A program made the position numbers and the translations under genes. This document shows positions 27,940-37,554 of a DNA stretch of 64,000 nt, in pieces. The number at the start of each line of letters is the position of its first letter. Position 1 is the first letter of the stretch. Location: NCBI RefSeq assembly GCF_000513295.1, contig NC_023065.1, forward strand, positions 2,464,501 through 2,528,500. The letters are read 5' to 3'. This DNA is from Magnetospirillum gryphiswaldense MSR-1 v2. Lineage in GTDB: Bacteria; Pseudomonadota; Alphaproteobacteria; Rhodospirillales; Magnetospirillaceae. The notes under the pieces were generated by a model. The model made no database searches. It was not told where the DNA came from and worked only from the letters and a program-made list of their open reading frames with translations.

Positions 27940-29838
27940 TCACACCGTTGTCAGCATCTTGATGGCGATAGCGGCCATGGTTGCCGCATAGATACCCTTA
28001 AGCACCCGGACAGGCAACACCCGCATCAACCGAGCGCCGAGAATGCCGCCAACATAAGCACCTGGGATCATCACCAGCGCCAATGTTACCGGAGCCTCCC
28101 AATGAATAAGACCGGTGCTGCCGCCATGAATAAAGGCTACCACTGAACCGGCGACCGAGGCCCAGAACACCAGGACCGAACTGTTGGCAATGGCGTTCTG
28201 CAGACTGATCCGCCCAATATAACGCTGCAACGGAACCTCGATGACGCCGCCGCTGATCCCGAGAATGCCGCTGAACAGGCCCATGGGCAGCCCCAGCACC
28301 GCTGAACGGGTCGGCCCCTCTGGCAAAGCAATGCCGCTGGTCTTGGGCCTGGTTGTTCCTTCCGCCAGAGCCATCAGTTCGTCCATCTCATCGCCAGCCT
28401 CGGCGGCAGCAATGGCTTCAGCCGTATCCTCCCCCGCATTGGGTTGCAGAATTTCCAACACCGCCTTGCCTGCCATGATCAGGGCGAAGAGACCAAGCAG
28501 CACGCCCACCACGGAATCTCCGATGGCGTTACCGATGAAATAACCGATGACCACGCCAGCGACGCCCCAAGGGATCAGCGGTTTCACCTTGTCCCACTGA
28601 ACCAGTTGGGCCTTATCATTGCGAAGCGCCGCTGCGCCATAGACCACGACATTGGTCAGGAAGACCACCGGCCGGATCAGATACATGCCATAGCCGAAGA
28701 AGACCATCATGCCAGCGACCTGAAGCACTCCGCCGCCCATGGTCATCATGCCACCCGTGACACCGGCCGCCAGGGCAAGCATGCCTAGGCCGAGAATATC
28801 GGCGATGGAATATCCGCCGATCTTGGCCCCTCCCACATGGTCGGTATCGACAAACGGCATGCCCGAGGGAATCCCGGTCGTCACCGTCCCTTGCACCACA
28901 TTCATGCCCATTCCCGGTACGGCGGTCGGCCCTCCGACCACCGCTTTGGCCTTAGACCACCAGCTAGAGGATCCCATGGCCACAGTTTGGGCCGCGGGAG
29001 GAGCAACTCCCGCGGCGCCACCGGTCTTGAATCGCACGACGTCCTGAAGATGGGAGACGATCACCTGAGCAGGAACGGTAAAGCCTTCGACCTTGCCGGT
29101 GGGACCGGTTGCGGCAATGTTGATACCGACCAGATCACCCTGAGCATTGACCAGAGGCCCGCCGGTCTGCTCCCAGCTATAGACCGCGTCGGAACGCAGC
29201 AGATGGGTGATCTGAGTGGTCCCCACCGCCAGCGGAGCATCGGAGGATTGCACCATGCCCTGCCGTACCAGAGGCGCACCGGCCATGTTCCGACCGAAGG
29301 CGAAAACCTGCTGGCCGGGGACCACGGTTTGAATGTTTGCCATGCGGAAATGCAAGAACTTCTCGGTCGTCTGCAACTTCAGCAGCGCGAGATTATGGCC
29401 CGGAATGGTCTTGACCACCTGGGCGGGAAACCGACGGATTCCAGCAGAGGTGGCAACCTGGACCGTGATGTCCGGCACATTGGCGACGGAATGCAGGGTC
29501 GTAATGACATAGCCATTGGCGCCAACGATGGCACCCGAAGCGACGGGACCGGCATTGACGCCGCCGCCCCCCACACCGACCACCGCCGGTGGTACTGTAT
29601 AGTACAGCCGCTGCACATCAGGCATGGCGACGTTGCGGACCAGGAATTGGCCGACCGACATATCGTCGCTACCACGGAAGTAGTCGTCCTCGTCGTAGTT
29701 GTCGAGGAGATAGGCCCCCCAGGCGAAAGTCACTAGGATCAGGAACGCCAGGATGGAGACAGGCGCTTTCCACGACCGCTCGCAAAAGACGATTTTGTTG
29801 GTGGGCTGATCACCCATGGTCTCGCCAATTTCAATCAT
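27940..29838 (-). CDS. mamO: MamO, degenerate protease fused to a TauE-like membrane domain
   Basis: 632 residues from ATG 29838. An N-terminal membrane helix precedes an HtrA-like trypsin fold: ITTLHSVANVP keeps the His, HNLALLKL has Asn where the catalytic Asp is normal, and EQTGGPLVN has Thr where the Ser is normal. The triad is therefore lost, consistent with its known pseudoprotease role in activating MamE and binding metal. The C-terminal half has ~8 membrane helices of the TauE/SafE type. Essential for crystal formation in studied strains. Confidence 0.97.
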   Translation of the reverse strand: MIEIGETMGDQPTNKIVFCERSWKAPVSILAFLILVTFAWGAYLLDNYDEDDYFRGSDDMSVGQFLVRNVAMPDVQRLYYTVPPAVVGVGGGGVNAGPVASGAIVGANGYVITTLHSVANVPDITVQVATSAGIRRFPAQVVKTIPGHNLALLKLQTTEKFLHFRMANIQTVVPGQQVFAFGRNMAGAPLVRQGMVQSSDAPLAVGTTQITHLLRSDAVYSWEQTGGPLVNAQGDLVGINIAATGPTGKVEGFTVPAQVIVSHLQDVVRFKTGGAAGVAPPAAQTVAMGSSSWWSKAKAVVGGPTAVPGMGMNVVQGTVTTGIPSGMPFVDTDHVGGAKIGGYSIADILGLGMLALAAGVTGGMMTMGGGVLQVAGMMVFFGYGMYLIRPVVFLTNVVVYGAAALRNDKAQLVQWDKVKPLIPWGVAGVVIGYFIGNAIGDSVVGVLLGLFALIMAGKAVLEILQPNAGEDTAEAIAAAEAGDEMDELMALAEGTTRPKTSGIALPEGPTRSAVLGLPMGLFSGILGISGGVIEVPLQRYIGRISLQNAIANSSVLVFWASVAGSVVAFIHGGSTGLIHWEAPVTLALVMIPGAYVGGILGARLMRVLPVRVLKGIYAATMAAIAIKMLTTV

Positions 29839-29878
29839 GGCCGCTTTCCACGTTCATTCGAGTTCCTGTCGTCATCGG

Positions 29879-31192
29879 TCATCCTGCGAGAACGGCGATG
29901 TACACGGTCGACAACACCAAAAAAATCCCCATCAGCGGCAATCCCCAACGGACATATTCCCGATGGGTGAATTGCAATCCCGCGGCGGCAGCCGAAGCCA
30001 ATTCCGGGTGCCGCTTCACGAAGCCGGAATATTGGTTCATGGCCAACGCACCGGCGGTGGCGCCCGATAGCGCGGCACACGAGCCGGCCATGATGCCAAG
30101 GGCCAGCGCCCACCAAGCCGCCTGTCCATCGCCGTCCAGGCGAAGCGTCGCCGCCACCGGGGCGAAAACCGCAGCCGAAGTGCCGCCGCCGACGAAAATG
30201 GTTACGCCCGCCGCCATCCACATCAGCAGAATGGCTCTTACGCGGTCATGCCCGGCGGTAACTCCTTCAAGCCAAGCCACGGCCCAATCGAGAATCCCAA
30301 CCGAGGTCAACGCTCCCACCATCACGAACAATCCGCCAAAGAATAAGATATCGCTGCCGCCGCAGGCGGAAAAGAATTCCTCGTCCTTGAAGCGCCCCAG
30401 CGCCAGCGCAGTGAGACCGGCGACAAAGGCGATCCAGCCCGGCCGAACCTTCAGCGGTCCCGCCAGAACCAACCCAATGACGGTAATGAAAAAAATGATC
30501 AGCCCATAGCGCAGGAGCCGATGGTCGATATCGCTGTACCGTAGCTGCTCGCCTCTAACCCAAGCTAAATCCACGGGAATTTCCGCCTTCTTCCAGTCGC
30601 CCTGGCGGTACTCGAAAAACAAGAAAGTCACCGCCAGCAAGATCAGACAGGCCGGCATCATTCCACCGATGAAATCATTGAAATGAAGCTTGCCTGCCGA
30701 GGCCAGGATCATATTGGGAAAATCGCCGATCATGGTCGAGGAACCGCCCAGATTGGCGGCGATAATCTCAGCAATGATCACGGGTACCGGATCAATTCCA
30801 GTGCGGAAACATACGGTCAGCGTAACCGGAACGACTACGGCCACTGTGATAAGACTGTTACTGGCCAAAGAAATCCCGTAGGTCACCAAAGCCATCATCA
30901 CCAGAATCCAGCGCCCTTGGCCCTGCGACAATTCCGCCGTCCCGGCCGCCAAATAGGCATAGACGCCGGATCGGGCCAAAAGAGCGGAGATGGCAGCCAT
31001 GCCGAAGATCAACGCAAGGGTCTCGAAATAAATCGACTGCACGGCCATACGCGGGGTGTAGGTGCCGCTGATGGTTCCAATCACCACCAACACCGCTGCT
31101 CCGGCCAAAACGGCCAGATGGCTGCCCTCCGCCCACCGATAGATTACGGCGAACGTCGCGATGAACACAGCGAGGGTGATAAATCCAACCAC
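29879..31192 (-). CDS. mamN: MamN, ArsB/NhaD-like ion transporter
   Basis: 437 residues starting at GTG 31192, directly after the mamM stop with no gap. About 11-12 hydrophobic helices; the ion transporter superfamily pattern is visible (ASNSLITVAVVVPVTLT, then EIIAANLGGSSTMIGDFPN). It is thought to remove protons released by magnetite precipitation. Required for crystals. Confidence 0.95.
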   Translation of the reverse strand: MVGFITLAVFIATFAVIYRWAEGSHLAVLAGAAVLVVIGTISGTYTPRMAVQSIYFETLALIFGMAAISALLARSGVYAYLAAGTAELSQGQGRWILVMMALVTYGISLASNSLITVAVVVPVTLTVCFRTGIDPVPVIIAEIIAANLGGSSTMIGDFPNMILASAGKLHFNDFIGGMMPACLILLAVTFLFFEYRQGDWKKAEIPVDLAWVRGEQLRYSDIDHRLLRYGLIIFFITVIGLVLAGPLKVRPGWIAFVAGLTALALGRFKDEEFFSACGGSDILFFGGLFVMVGALTSVGILDWAVAWLEGVTAGHDRVRAILLMWMAAGVTIFVGGGTSAAVFAPVAATLRLDGDGQAAWWALALGIMAGSCAALSGATAGALAMNQYSGFVKRHPELASAAAAGLQFTHREYVRWGLPLMGIFLVLSTVYIAVLAG

Positions 31193-32149
31193 CTAGTTAT
31201 CCACCTTGGACAGCATGACCTCGTCGAAACTCAGCGGCTGATCGGAGAAACTCGGCTTGGTCGTATCGCCGATTTCGCGCGCTTCTGCGCTGACATGCAG
31301 GGATTCGATGCGGCGTATCTTTCCGCAGACAGCGGCCTGCACCGCCTCGCAAATTTCATGCGCCTGTTCCACGGTGTTCTCGGGATCGACGCCAATAATC
31401 ATGTCGGCCCAGATGTCTTGGCCCACATAGCGAGCCCGCAGATGGATGACGCCCCTGACCCCAGGAACGCGCTCCGCCGCCTCAACAATCCGGTTCTGCA
31501 CCGCCTCACCCGCGGTGTGATCCATCAGCCCACGATAGGCATCCATGAAGACGACCTTACCCAGCAGAAGCAGGTCGATGGTCTCCCACAGAGCGACCGC
31601 GGGATCAATCCAGGGCATATTGAGATAATGGGCGCCGATGATACCCAGCGCGACCGCGCCCGAGGCGGTGGCGTCGCCATGGTGATGCTTGGCCATGGTC
31701 TTGATGAGGGGGCTGTTAGTCTCAATGGCGACACAGCGGGAATAGAAATACATGCCCACATTGACGCCGATGGAAACCAGGGCCGCCCACAGCACGATCA
31801 GGTGTGGCGTCCGGTGCAGGCTCTCGTCCAACAGGATCTGGACGGCATGGACCAGCAGGTAGCCGGTCAGCACGATGAAGACCACGCTGACCACCATGGA
31901 CAGGATGAATTCGACCTTGCCATGGCCGTAGGGATGCTCGGCATCCAGCGGCTTGCTGGAAATGGTGGTCCCAATAATCACCATCAGGGCGTTCAGCATG
32001 TCCTTCAGCGAATACATGGCATCGGCGAGCATAGCCTGCGATCCACCGATCAGGCCGACGAATGCCTTCATCACCATGAGCACGGTACTCACCGCCAGGC
32101 CAACCCAGCCGATGCTCCTGCTGCAGACCGCGCAACCGCTCTTCCTCAT
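31193..32149 (-). CDS. mamM: MamM, magnetosome CDF iron transporter
   Basis: 318 residues from ATG 32149. CDF motifs: TM2 MLADAMYSLKDMLNAL (one Asp kept, Tyr at the other ligand), HPYGHGKVEF, TM5 AKHHHGDATA, and a C-terminal cytosolic domain of ~100 residues with two metal sites. MamM stabilises MamB and transports iron. An N-terminal CxxC (CAVC) matches that in MamB. Confidence 0.97.
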   Translation of the reverse strand: MRKSGCAVCSRSIGWVGLAVSTVLMVMKAFVGLIGGSQAMLADAMYSLKDMLNALMVIIGTTISSKPLDAEHPYGHGKVEFILSMVVSVVFIVLTGYLLVHAVQILLDESLHRTPHLIVLWAALVSIGVNVGMYFYSRCVAIETNSPLIKTMAKHHHGDATASGAVALGIIGAHYLNMPWIDPAVALWETIDLLLLGKVVFMDAYRGLMDHTAGEAVQNRIVEAAERVPGVRGVIHLRARYVGQDIWADMIIGVDPENTVEQAHEICEAVQAAVCGKIRRIESLHVSAEAREIGDTTKPSFSDQPLSFDEVMLSKVDN

Positions 32150-32197
32150 CCTTACCTACTCCAAAGCCCCGGCCCAGCTCCGACGGAGCATGGAATG

Positions 32198-32434
32198 TCA
32201 GCGCTTAATGACGATGTTTTTCCCAGGCAGTTTATGCTTGCGCCGTTTCATAACATTCGCAAACACCAACACAATCCCAATGGCGAAACCAAGAAAAAAC
32301 GTAATGCCAAGAACCACGAAATGTGGCGCAAGCATTATCAGTGGCCCAAATCGGGTTTCCACCATATGGGCGTTGGACGATGCCAGCAGCAGGATCAAGC
32401 CGCCGAACACCAACGATCCGATCACTCTTACCAT
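32198..32434 (-). CDS. mamL: MamL, small essential membrane protein
   Basis: 78 residues from ATG 32434. Two membrane helices (VIGSLVFGGLILLLASS and LAPHFVVLGITFFLGFAIG) and a basic C-terminus (MKRRKHKLPGK, IVIKR). MamL is essential for membrane invagination; the basic tail may interact with phospholipid heads. The frame is open ~46 codons further upstream, but the short form matches the known protein. Confidence 0.95.
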   Translation of the reverse strand: MVRVIGSLVFGGLILLLASSNAHMVETRFGPLIMLAPHFVVLGITFFLGFAIGIVLVFANVMKRRKHKLPGKNIVIKR

Positions 32435-32486
32435 ACCAATGTCCTGGACAGCCACGCATCTTCGCCAACCAAAATGACATCCCCCA

Positions 32487-33530
32487 TCACTGACCGGAAA
32501 CGTCACCAAGCTGACACCAATACTGGGGCGGAAGTTCTTCTGCCAGCCGCAGAGCGCCCCGGCAACCATCAAAAGTCGGGTCCTTGACGCAAGTCACGTC
32601 CGCATTGCCGAACGGGCGCAGTTTATCTTTCACATAGGCTGCCAAACCGCGAATCCGCGAGCCGCCGCCGGCAAATACGATATTTTGCAGCACGGTGGCC
32701 TGATATTCCGGCTGGAAGGACCGCAACAAAATCTCGATGCTTTCAATGATATCGGGCATCAGCGCTTCGCAGGCGATCTTTACCGATTCGGTCACATCGC
32801 AACGCACGGGCTTGCCGGCGGCGCGGAACTCGAAGGTGGCTGCTTCGCCGCGCGCGCCGACGAATGAAAATTGCTCTTTCACCGCGCAGGCCACATTCGT
32901 ATTCATTTGCAATTCGGGATGGCGTTCCAAAATGGCGTTCTGCAGGCGCTCGTCCAGATAATTGCCCGCCTTGGTCAGGGTCACCTGATCCTCGGGTCCG
33001 GGCACGGTGCCCTTTAGGGCGCAGATATCCGTGGTCCCGGCGCCGATATCGACAATGATGGTATTGTTCAGCTTGTCCAAGCCATAGCCGACCATGAACG
33101 GCTCGGATACCACCAGCGCGGTGTGAACCACTTCTTGGGCCATCTTAAGCAACAGCGCCTTGTTGGCTCCCGACGCTCGGGCCGGCACGCCGATGACCGC
33201 GCAAATCTCGTCGTTGGCGCCCGGCTCCGCCGACTTCACCACATGGGTCAGCAGGTGACGCGCCACCTCGATGTCGCGGTCACTGATCTCGCTGAGCACA
33301 CCGTCCTGGAGCGGATAGCGGAGATCCAGATAGGAGCGCATCTCGAAGGCTTCATCGCCAACCACATAGGGGCGACCGAGCAGCTTCAAGCCAATGACAT
33401 CCTTCGGGTATCCAACCACTGACTTCAGCAGGAACTTCTTTCCCCGGCTCGTCATCACCGCGGTATGGGAAGTCCCAAGGTCGATGCCAAGGAACAACCT
33501 GTTCTTGGCCTGGCCTTCACCTTCACTCAT
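32487..33530 (-). CDS. mamK: MamK, actin-like filament protein
   Basis: 347 residues from ATG 33530. Actin/MreB superfamily motifs: FLGIDLGTSHTAVMTS (phosphate 1), IIVDIGAGTTDICAL (phosphate 2) and NIVFAGGGSRIRGLA (adenosine). MamK polymerises into the cytoskeletal track that positions the magnetosome chain, through MamJ. The frame is open upstream to 33599, overlapping the mamJ 3' end, so slightly longer starts have been used in annotations. Confidence 0.97.
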   Translation of the reverse strand: MSEGEGQAKNRLFLGIDLGTSHTAVMTSRGKKFLLKSVVGYPKDVIGLKLLGRPYVVGDEAFEMRSYLDLRYPLQDGVLSEISDRDIEVARHLLTHVVKSAEPGANDEICAVIGVPARASGANKALLLKMAQEVVHTALVVSEPFMVGYGLDKLNNTIIVDIGAGTTDICALKGTVPGPEDQVTLTKAGNYLDERLQNAILERHPELQMNTNVACAVKEQFSFVGARGEAATFEFRAAGKPVRCDVTESVKIACEALMPDIIESIEILLRSFQPEYQATVLQNIVFAGGGSRIRGLAAYVKDKLRPFGNADVTCVKDPTFDGCRGALRLAEELPPQYWCQLGDVSGQ

Positions 33531-33573
33531 TTTGTCACTCCGTTCGCGTGCTAACAGATCAATCCACAGGTCT

Positions 33574-34974
33574 CTATTTATTCTTATCTTCAGCATCACA
33601 TTTCGGCGATGAACAACTACCGCAACTTACCTCGATAGTTTGCGCCAACCGGCGCGTCCCGGCGACCACATTGCTTCCAACGAGGCGGCCTCCCTTGACC
33701 ACTCCATCGACGAATCCGCCGCCAATAGTGAACACACCCCGCACCGCCGATCCGGCGACGCCGAAAATCCCCCCCAGAAGGTCTTCCACGGGAACTTCCT
33801 GAACCGGGGCGCGCTTCTTAACTGACGCGGTGATCTTGTTAGGCTGGCGGGTGGCTTCGACCGCCACAGCAACGGCGGGAGCAGCAATAGCAGCAGCCTC
33901 ATCCAGAAGCTCGGCAAGACGGGAGCTTTCAGCAGGTGCGGGATTAGCGATCAAATCCGCTGATGCAACGCTCTCCGCCTGCGAATACTCGAACTCGGTC
34001 ACCAACTCGACTACCTCGTCGATAAGGACAGGTTCCAGTTCAACCCTGATGGCTTCGATCTCGATCGCCGGCTCAACCGGCGCGGGTTCCGGCTCGACTT
34101 CGGCGGCTTCGGCTTCGATCTCGATCACCGGCTCGACCGGCGCGGGTTCCGGCTCGACTTCGGCGGCTTCGGCTTCGATCTCGATCACCGGCTCAACCGG
34201 CGCGGGTTCCGGCTCGACTTCGGCGGCTTCGGCTTCGATCTCGATCACCGGCTCGACCAGCGCGGGTTCCGGCTCGATGGAAACTTCAACCTCGGCATTC
34301 GCTTCCGGCTGGACATCAATCACCAGATCAGACACGGCAAGCACAGAATCCGACTGCGTCAGCGAAGGAGCTACGACGCCCTCCTCAGAGGATTCTGCAT
34401 TCCCGGCCAGCGGGGCTGTTCGCCAGATCGGCTGTGCCCAACGGTTGACCAGATCGGCAACCGGCGCAGGTTCCGGCTCGACTTCGGCGGCTTCGGCTTC
34501 GATCTCGATCACCGGCTCGACCAGCGCGGGTTCCGGCTCGATGGAAACTTCAACCTCGGCATCCGTTTCCGGCTGGACATCAATCACCAGATCAGACACG
34601 GCAAGCACAGAATCCGACTGCGTCAGCGAAGGAGCTACGACGCCCTCCTCAGAGGATTCTGCATTCCCGGCCAGCGGGGCTGTTCGCCAGATCGGCTGTG
34701 ACCAACGGTTGACCAGATCGGCAACCGGCACAGGGTCCTGGGAACGAATGGGGGCGGAAGGAGGTTGTGCCGTCTCGACCAGCCCCCCTTGATTAGCTGA
34801 CCACGGCGAACTTTCAAGCAAGCTAGCCCAAATGTCGCCCTGCACCGGCTTGGCCGCCGCAGCAAGGTTCGGCGAGGGATGGACCGTCACCGAAACAATC
34901 TCCGGCCCCGTCGAGATCTTTTGATCGCCATCGCCAGGAAGGTCCGTGCCGCGATCACGCCGGTTTTTTGCCAT
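33574..34974 (-). CDS. mamJ: MamJ, acidic chain-assembly protein
   Basis: 466 residues from ATG 34974. A very acidic central region carries two copies of an 88-residue unit (DNA period 264 bp, about 34261 and 34525) and at least three tandem 20-residue Pro/Glu units (60-bp period at about 34060-34260; EPEPAPVEPVIEIEAEAAEV). A C-terminal Ala/Gly region (FGVAGSAVRGVFTIGGGFVD) follows. MamJ links magnetosomes to MamK filaments. The tandem DNA repeats make copy number prone to change. Confidence 0.97.
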   Translation of the reverse strand: MAKNRRDRGTDLPGDGDQKISTGPEIVSVTVHPSPNLAAAAKPVQGDIWASLLESSPWSANQGGLVETAQPPSAPIRSQDPVPVADLVNRWSQPIWRTAPLAGNAESSEEGVVAPSLTQSDSVLAVSDLVIDVQPETDAEVEVSIEPEPALVEPVIEIEAEAAEVEPEPAPVADLVNRWAQPIWRTAPLAGNAESSEEGVVAPSLTQSDSVLAVSDLVIDVQPEANAEVEVSIEPEPALVEPVIEIEAEAAEVEPEPAPVEPVIEIEAEAAEVEPEPAPVEPVIEIEAEAAEVEPEPAPVEPAIEIEAIRVELEPVLIDEVVELVTEFEYSQAESVASADLIANPAPAESSRLAELLDEAAAIAAPAVAVAVEATRQPNKITASVKKRAPVQEVPVEDLLGGIFGVAGSAVRGVFTIGGGFVDGVVKGGRLVGSNVVAGTRRLAQTIEVSCGSCSSPKCDAEDKNK

Positions 34975-34989
34975 TATCCCGCTCCACCC

Positions 34990-37308
34990 TCAAAGAACAA
35001 TCCAGAACTCTTGGCCATTGCGATGGACCTTGAGCAAAATCTGCTGCCCGGCGGCCGTCGCCGCCTTAATGGCGGCATCAAGCCGAGCGGGGCTTGTCAC
35101 CGGCCGATTATTTACCTCGATGATAAGATCATTGGCCTGAAGCCCCGCCACTGCGGCGCGTGATCCGGCCAACACCTCGGCCACCTGAGCCCCTTTACCC
35201 CCCCCGGCAACAGGAGTAGCGCCCGGCATGCCGACCACCGGCTGCGGAGCCATAAAAGTCTCGATCTCCATCCCCAGCCAGTTGAACTCGGTCGGCACCT
35301 TCGGAATAACAGGCTGAACGCCAGGAACCGTGGGAGCGCCCCCCGCCATCACGACCGGAGCCGTAGGTGCCTGAACCACGGCAGCCGCCAGACCCGATGG
35401 GCCGGTGACAAGAGACATGTTGCTCACATCGCCGGCACGCAGGACTCCGATTCGCACCGAACGACCGTTGGGCATCTCGGCCATGATGGCTGCCACTTCC
35501 TCGGGTTGATGCACGGGACGGCCATCGACTTTGAGGATAACGTCGCCAGGACGCAGCCCCGCAGATGCGGCAGGGGTATTGGGAGTAACGCCGTTCACGA
35601 ACACCCCGCGACCAGCAGGCAGGTTAGCCTGCAGCCCCAGACGCTGGGTCAAGGGGGTCAAAGCCGCCCCCAGGAGCGAGGCCCGGCTACCACCACTTCC
35701 GGCAACAGCCCCCTGCCCACCGCGCGGCCCCTGGATATTGATGGCCAGGCTCCCTGGCGGCTGGGAAAAGCGATAGGCGCCCCCAGCTCCCGGCGCGGCG
35801 ATGGGAGCCGCGCCGACGGAGCCGATGATCTGATGGCAGCTGGCGCAGTTCATGTTCTGCCGACCGTCCGTGTGAGGGTTGGCGGCATTGGCCCGAATCG
35901 CCGGTGCGGGTTGCTGCGGTGCGGCAATGGGCATCATCGGTTGGCCAAAGGCGATCGGACCGGCTGCCGCACCACCGACGAACTGGTGGCATGTGTTGCA
36001 GGTCATGTTTTGCCGACCATCGGTGTGAGGTGATACGGCATTCGCGGGAATCGGCGGTGGCGGCACGGGAGCAGCCACGGGCATCATCGGCGCCTGGAAA
36101 CCATTACCGGCGGGAATAATATCGTGACAATTGCTGCAATCCATGTTCTGGCGGCCATCCACATGCGGCGACGGAGTACCCGCAGCAATCACCGGACCTG
36201 CCGCACCGACACCGACACCCATGGGCCGCTGCATGGCCACCAGTCCCATGGCCGGCCCCTCGGCGGTGGATGTCGGCAACCAGCCCACTTCATCCAGTGC
36301 GAAAAGGCGGGCCTGATTGCTGGGCACGGCAAAGCCGATCCCAGCAAACGCACCATTGGGGGTATAGATTGCCGTATTGATGCCGACGACCGTGCCGTTG
36401 GCCGCCACCAGTGGACCGCCGGAATTACCCTGATTGATCGCCGCGTCGGTCTGCAGCAGGTTGGAGTGCGTCATCCCTTCGATGACCATGGTTTTGCGCT
36501 TGGCGGAAATGATGCCGCGGCTGACGGTCATATCCAGGCCGAAGGGAGTCCCGATGGCGATCACCTCGTCAGCGACGTTCACCGCATCGCTGTCGCCCAG
36601 AACCGCAGCGGTAAGCTGGACCTTGGGGGTGATCTTGAGCAAAGCGAGATCCAGCGCCTCATCCATCTTGACGATCTCGCCGGAATAGCGGATCGAACCC
36701 ACATCGTCCTTTACGGTGACGTACACCGAATTGGCCCCGCGCACCACATGGTAATTGGTGACGATGAAGCCGTCATTGCGGACGATAACGCCGGTGCCGA
36801 TATTCTCCACCGACCGAGTGGTGGGATTGGCGAAACGGGGAAGACCGTCGGGATTGACCAACCCCAAGGGATCGGGCATGACTTGGCCGCCGGATGAGGA
36901 GGCGGTCACGCTAACCACGCTATTGCGCAGAAGGGTTACGACGCCGGTGAACGGGCCACCGCTCACCACCGGGGCCGGTCCAAAATCCACCACCGGAGGG
37001 AAGGTCGCGATAGCACCGGCAGCCGAGGGCGGCGCCACGCGCGCCCTAGCCGGAACCGACATCGCCGGATCGACCACCGCCGACGGCGCGCCATGCTGCG
37101 CAGGAACGTTCACTGCGCCGCGTGCGCCTGTCATCTGCTCCATCATGGCGCCCAGGCGAAGACCGCCCGAGGACTGCCGATAGATGAACGCGCCGAACAG
37201 GACGACCAGGGCGACAACGCCCATGAGCATCAGGTAGCGCTTCAGGTCTTTGCCGCAAGAGACATTGGAACGGCCACCGTCTTCCACATCACCATTGAAC
37301 ATGGTCAT
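34990..37308 (-). CDS. mamE: MamE, HtrA-type protease with magnetochrome and PDZ domains
   Basis: 772 residues from ATG 37308, overlapping mamI by ATGA. An N-terminal membrane helix is followed by a trypsin-like domain with an intact triad (IVTNYHVV, EALDLALLKI, INQGNSGGPLV). Three CxxCH sites follow, each after DGRQNM (CSNCH, CNTCH, CASCH), then two PDZ domains (~540-630 and ~690-765). It cleaves itself, MamO and MamP, and controls the switch to crystal maturation. Confidence 0.97.
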   Translation of the reverse strand: MTMFNGDVEDGGRSNVSCGKDLKRYLMLMGVVALVVLFGAFIYRQSSGGLRLGAMMEQMTGARGAVNVPAQHGAPSAVVDPAMSVPARARVAPPSAAGAIATFPPVVDFGPAPVVSGGPFTGVVTLLRNSVVSVTASSSGGQVMPDPLGLVNPDGLPRFANPTTRSVENIGTGVIVRNDGFIVTNYHVVRGANSVYVTVKDDVGSIRYSGEIVKMDEALDLALLKITPKVQLTAAVLGDSDAVNVADEVIAIGTPFGLDMTVSRGIISAKRKTMVIEGMTHSNLLQTDAAINQGNSGGPLVAANGTVVGINTAIYTPNGAFAGIGFAVPSNQARLFALDEVGWLPTSTAEGPAMGLVAMQRPMGVGVGAAGPVIAAGTPSPHVDGRQNMDCSNCHDIIPAGNGFQAPMMPVAAPVPPPPIPANAVSPHTDGRQNMTCNTCHQFVGGAAAGPIAFGQPMMPIAAPQQPAPAIRANAANPHTDGRQNMNCASCHQIIGSVGAAPIAAPGAGGAYRFSQPPGSLAINIQGPRGGQGAVAGSGGSRASLLGAALTPLTQRLGLQANLPAGRGVFVNGVTPNTPAASAGLRPGDVILKVDGRPVHQPEEVAAIMAEMPNGRSVRIGVLRAGDVSNMSLVTGPSGLAAAVVQAPTAPVVMAGGAPTVPGVQPVIPKVPTEFNWLGMEIETFMAPQPVVGMPGATPVAGGGKGAQVAEVLAGSRAAVAGLQANDLIIEVNNRPVTSPARLDAAIKAATAAGQQILLKVHRNGQEFWIVL

Positions 37309-37517
37309 CAACCATCGATGTTAGGGTCTGAGTTCGCCCTCTTACCGGCAGGAGGCACTCGCACCGACTGGACCCCTGCGGCCAGCGCAACCAAGCCGAA
37401 GATGATCAGAGCCACCGGCACCGCACCACGCAGAAACTCGGTCACCGACCACCACCACGCCGTCAGCCCCAGCAATCCAATGGCAAGCGCCAGCAGCCCG
37501 AAAATCACGCTTGGCAT
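37308..37517 (-). CDS. mamI: MamI, small essential membrane protein
   Basis: 69 residues from ATG 37517, preceded by GGAGAA. Two membrane helices (VIFGLLALAIGLLGLTAWWW and VALIIFGLVALAAGV) and a short basic tail. MamI is one of the proteins required for membrane invagination. It sits between mamH (37 bp upstream) and mamE (4-bp overlap). Confidence 0.95.
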   Translation of the reverse strand: MPSVIFGLLALAIGLLGLTAWWWSVTEFLRGAVPVALIIFGLVALAAGVQSVRVPPAGKRANSDPNIDG

Positions 37518-37554
37518 AAACGTTCTCCAGTCTTGATACAGAACACAAGCGGCG

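Noticed and set aside
30683-32587. 634-codon plus-strand ORF, rich in His and Gln
   Set aside because: Antisense of mamN, mamM and mamL, which are certain. Its composition is that of a reverse-complement shadow.
34060-34260. Short regular repeats that might suggest a CRISPR array
   Set aside because: The 60-bp units are tandem without variable spacers and are in frame within mamJ.
33830-34792. Ser/Thr/Gly-repeat plus-strand ORF
   Set aside because: Antisense of the mamJ repeats. The repeats are explained by MamJ.
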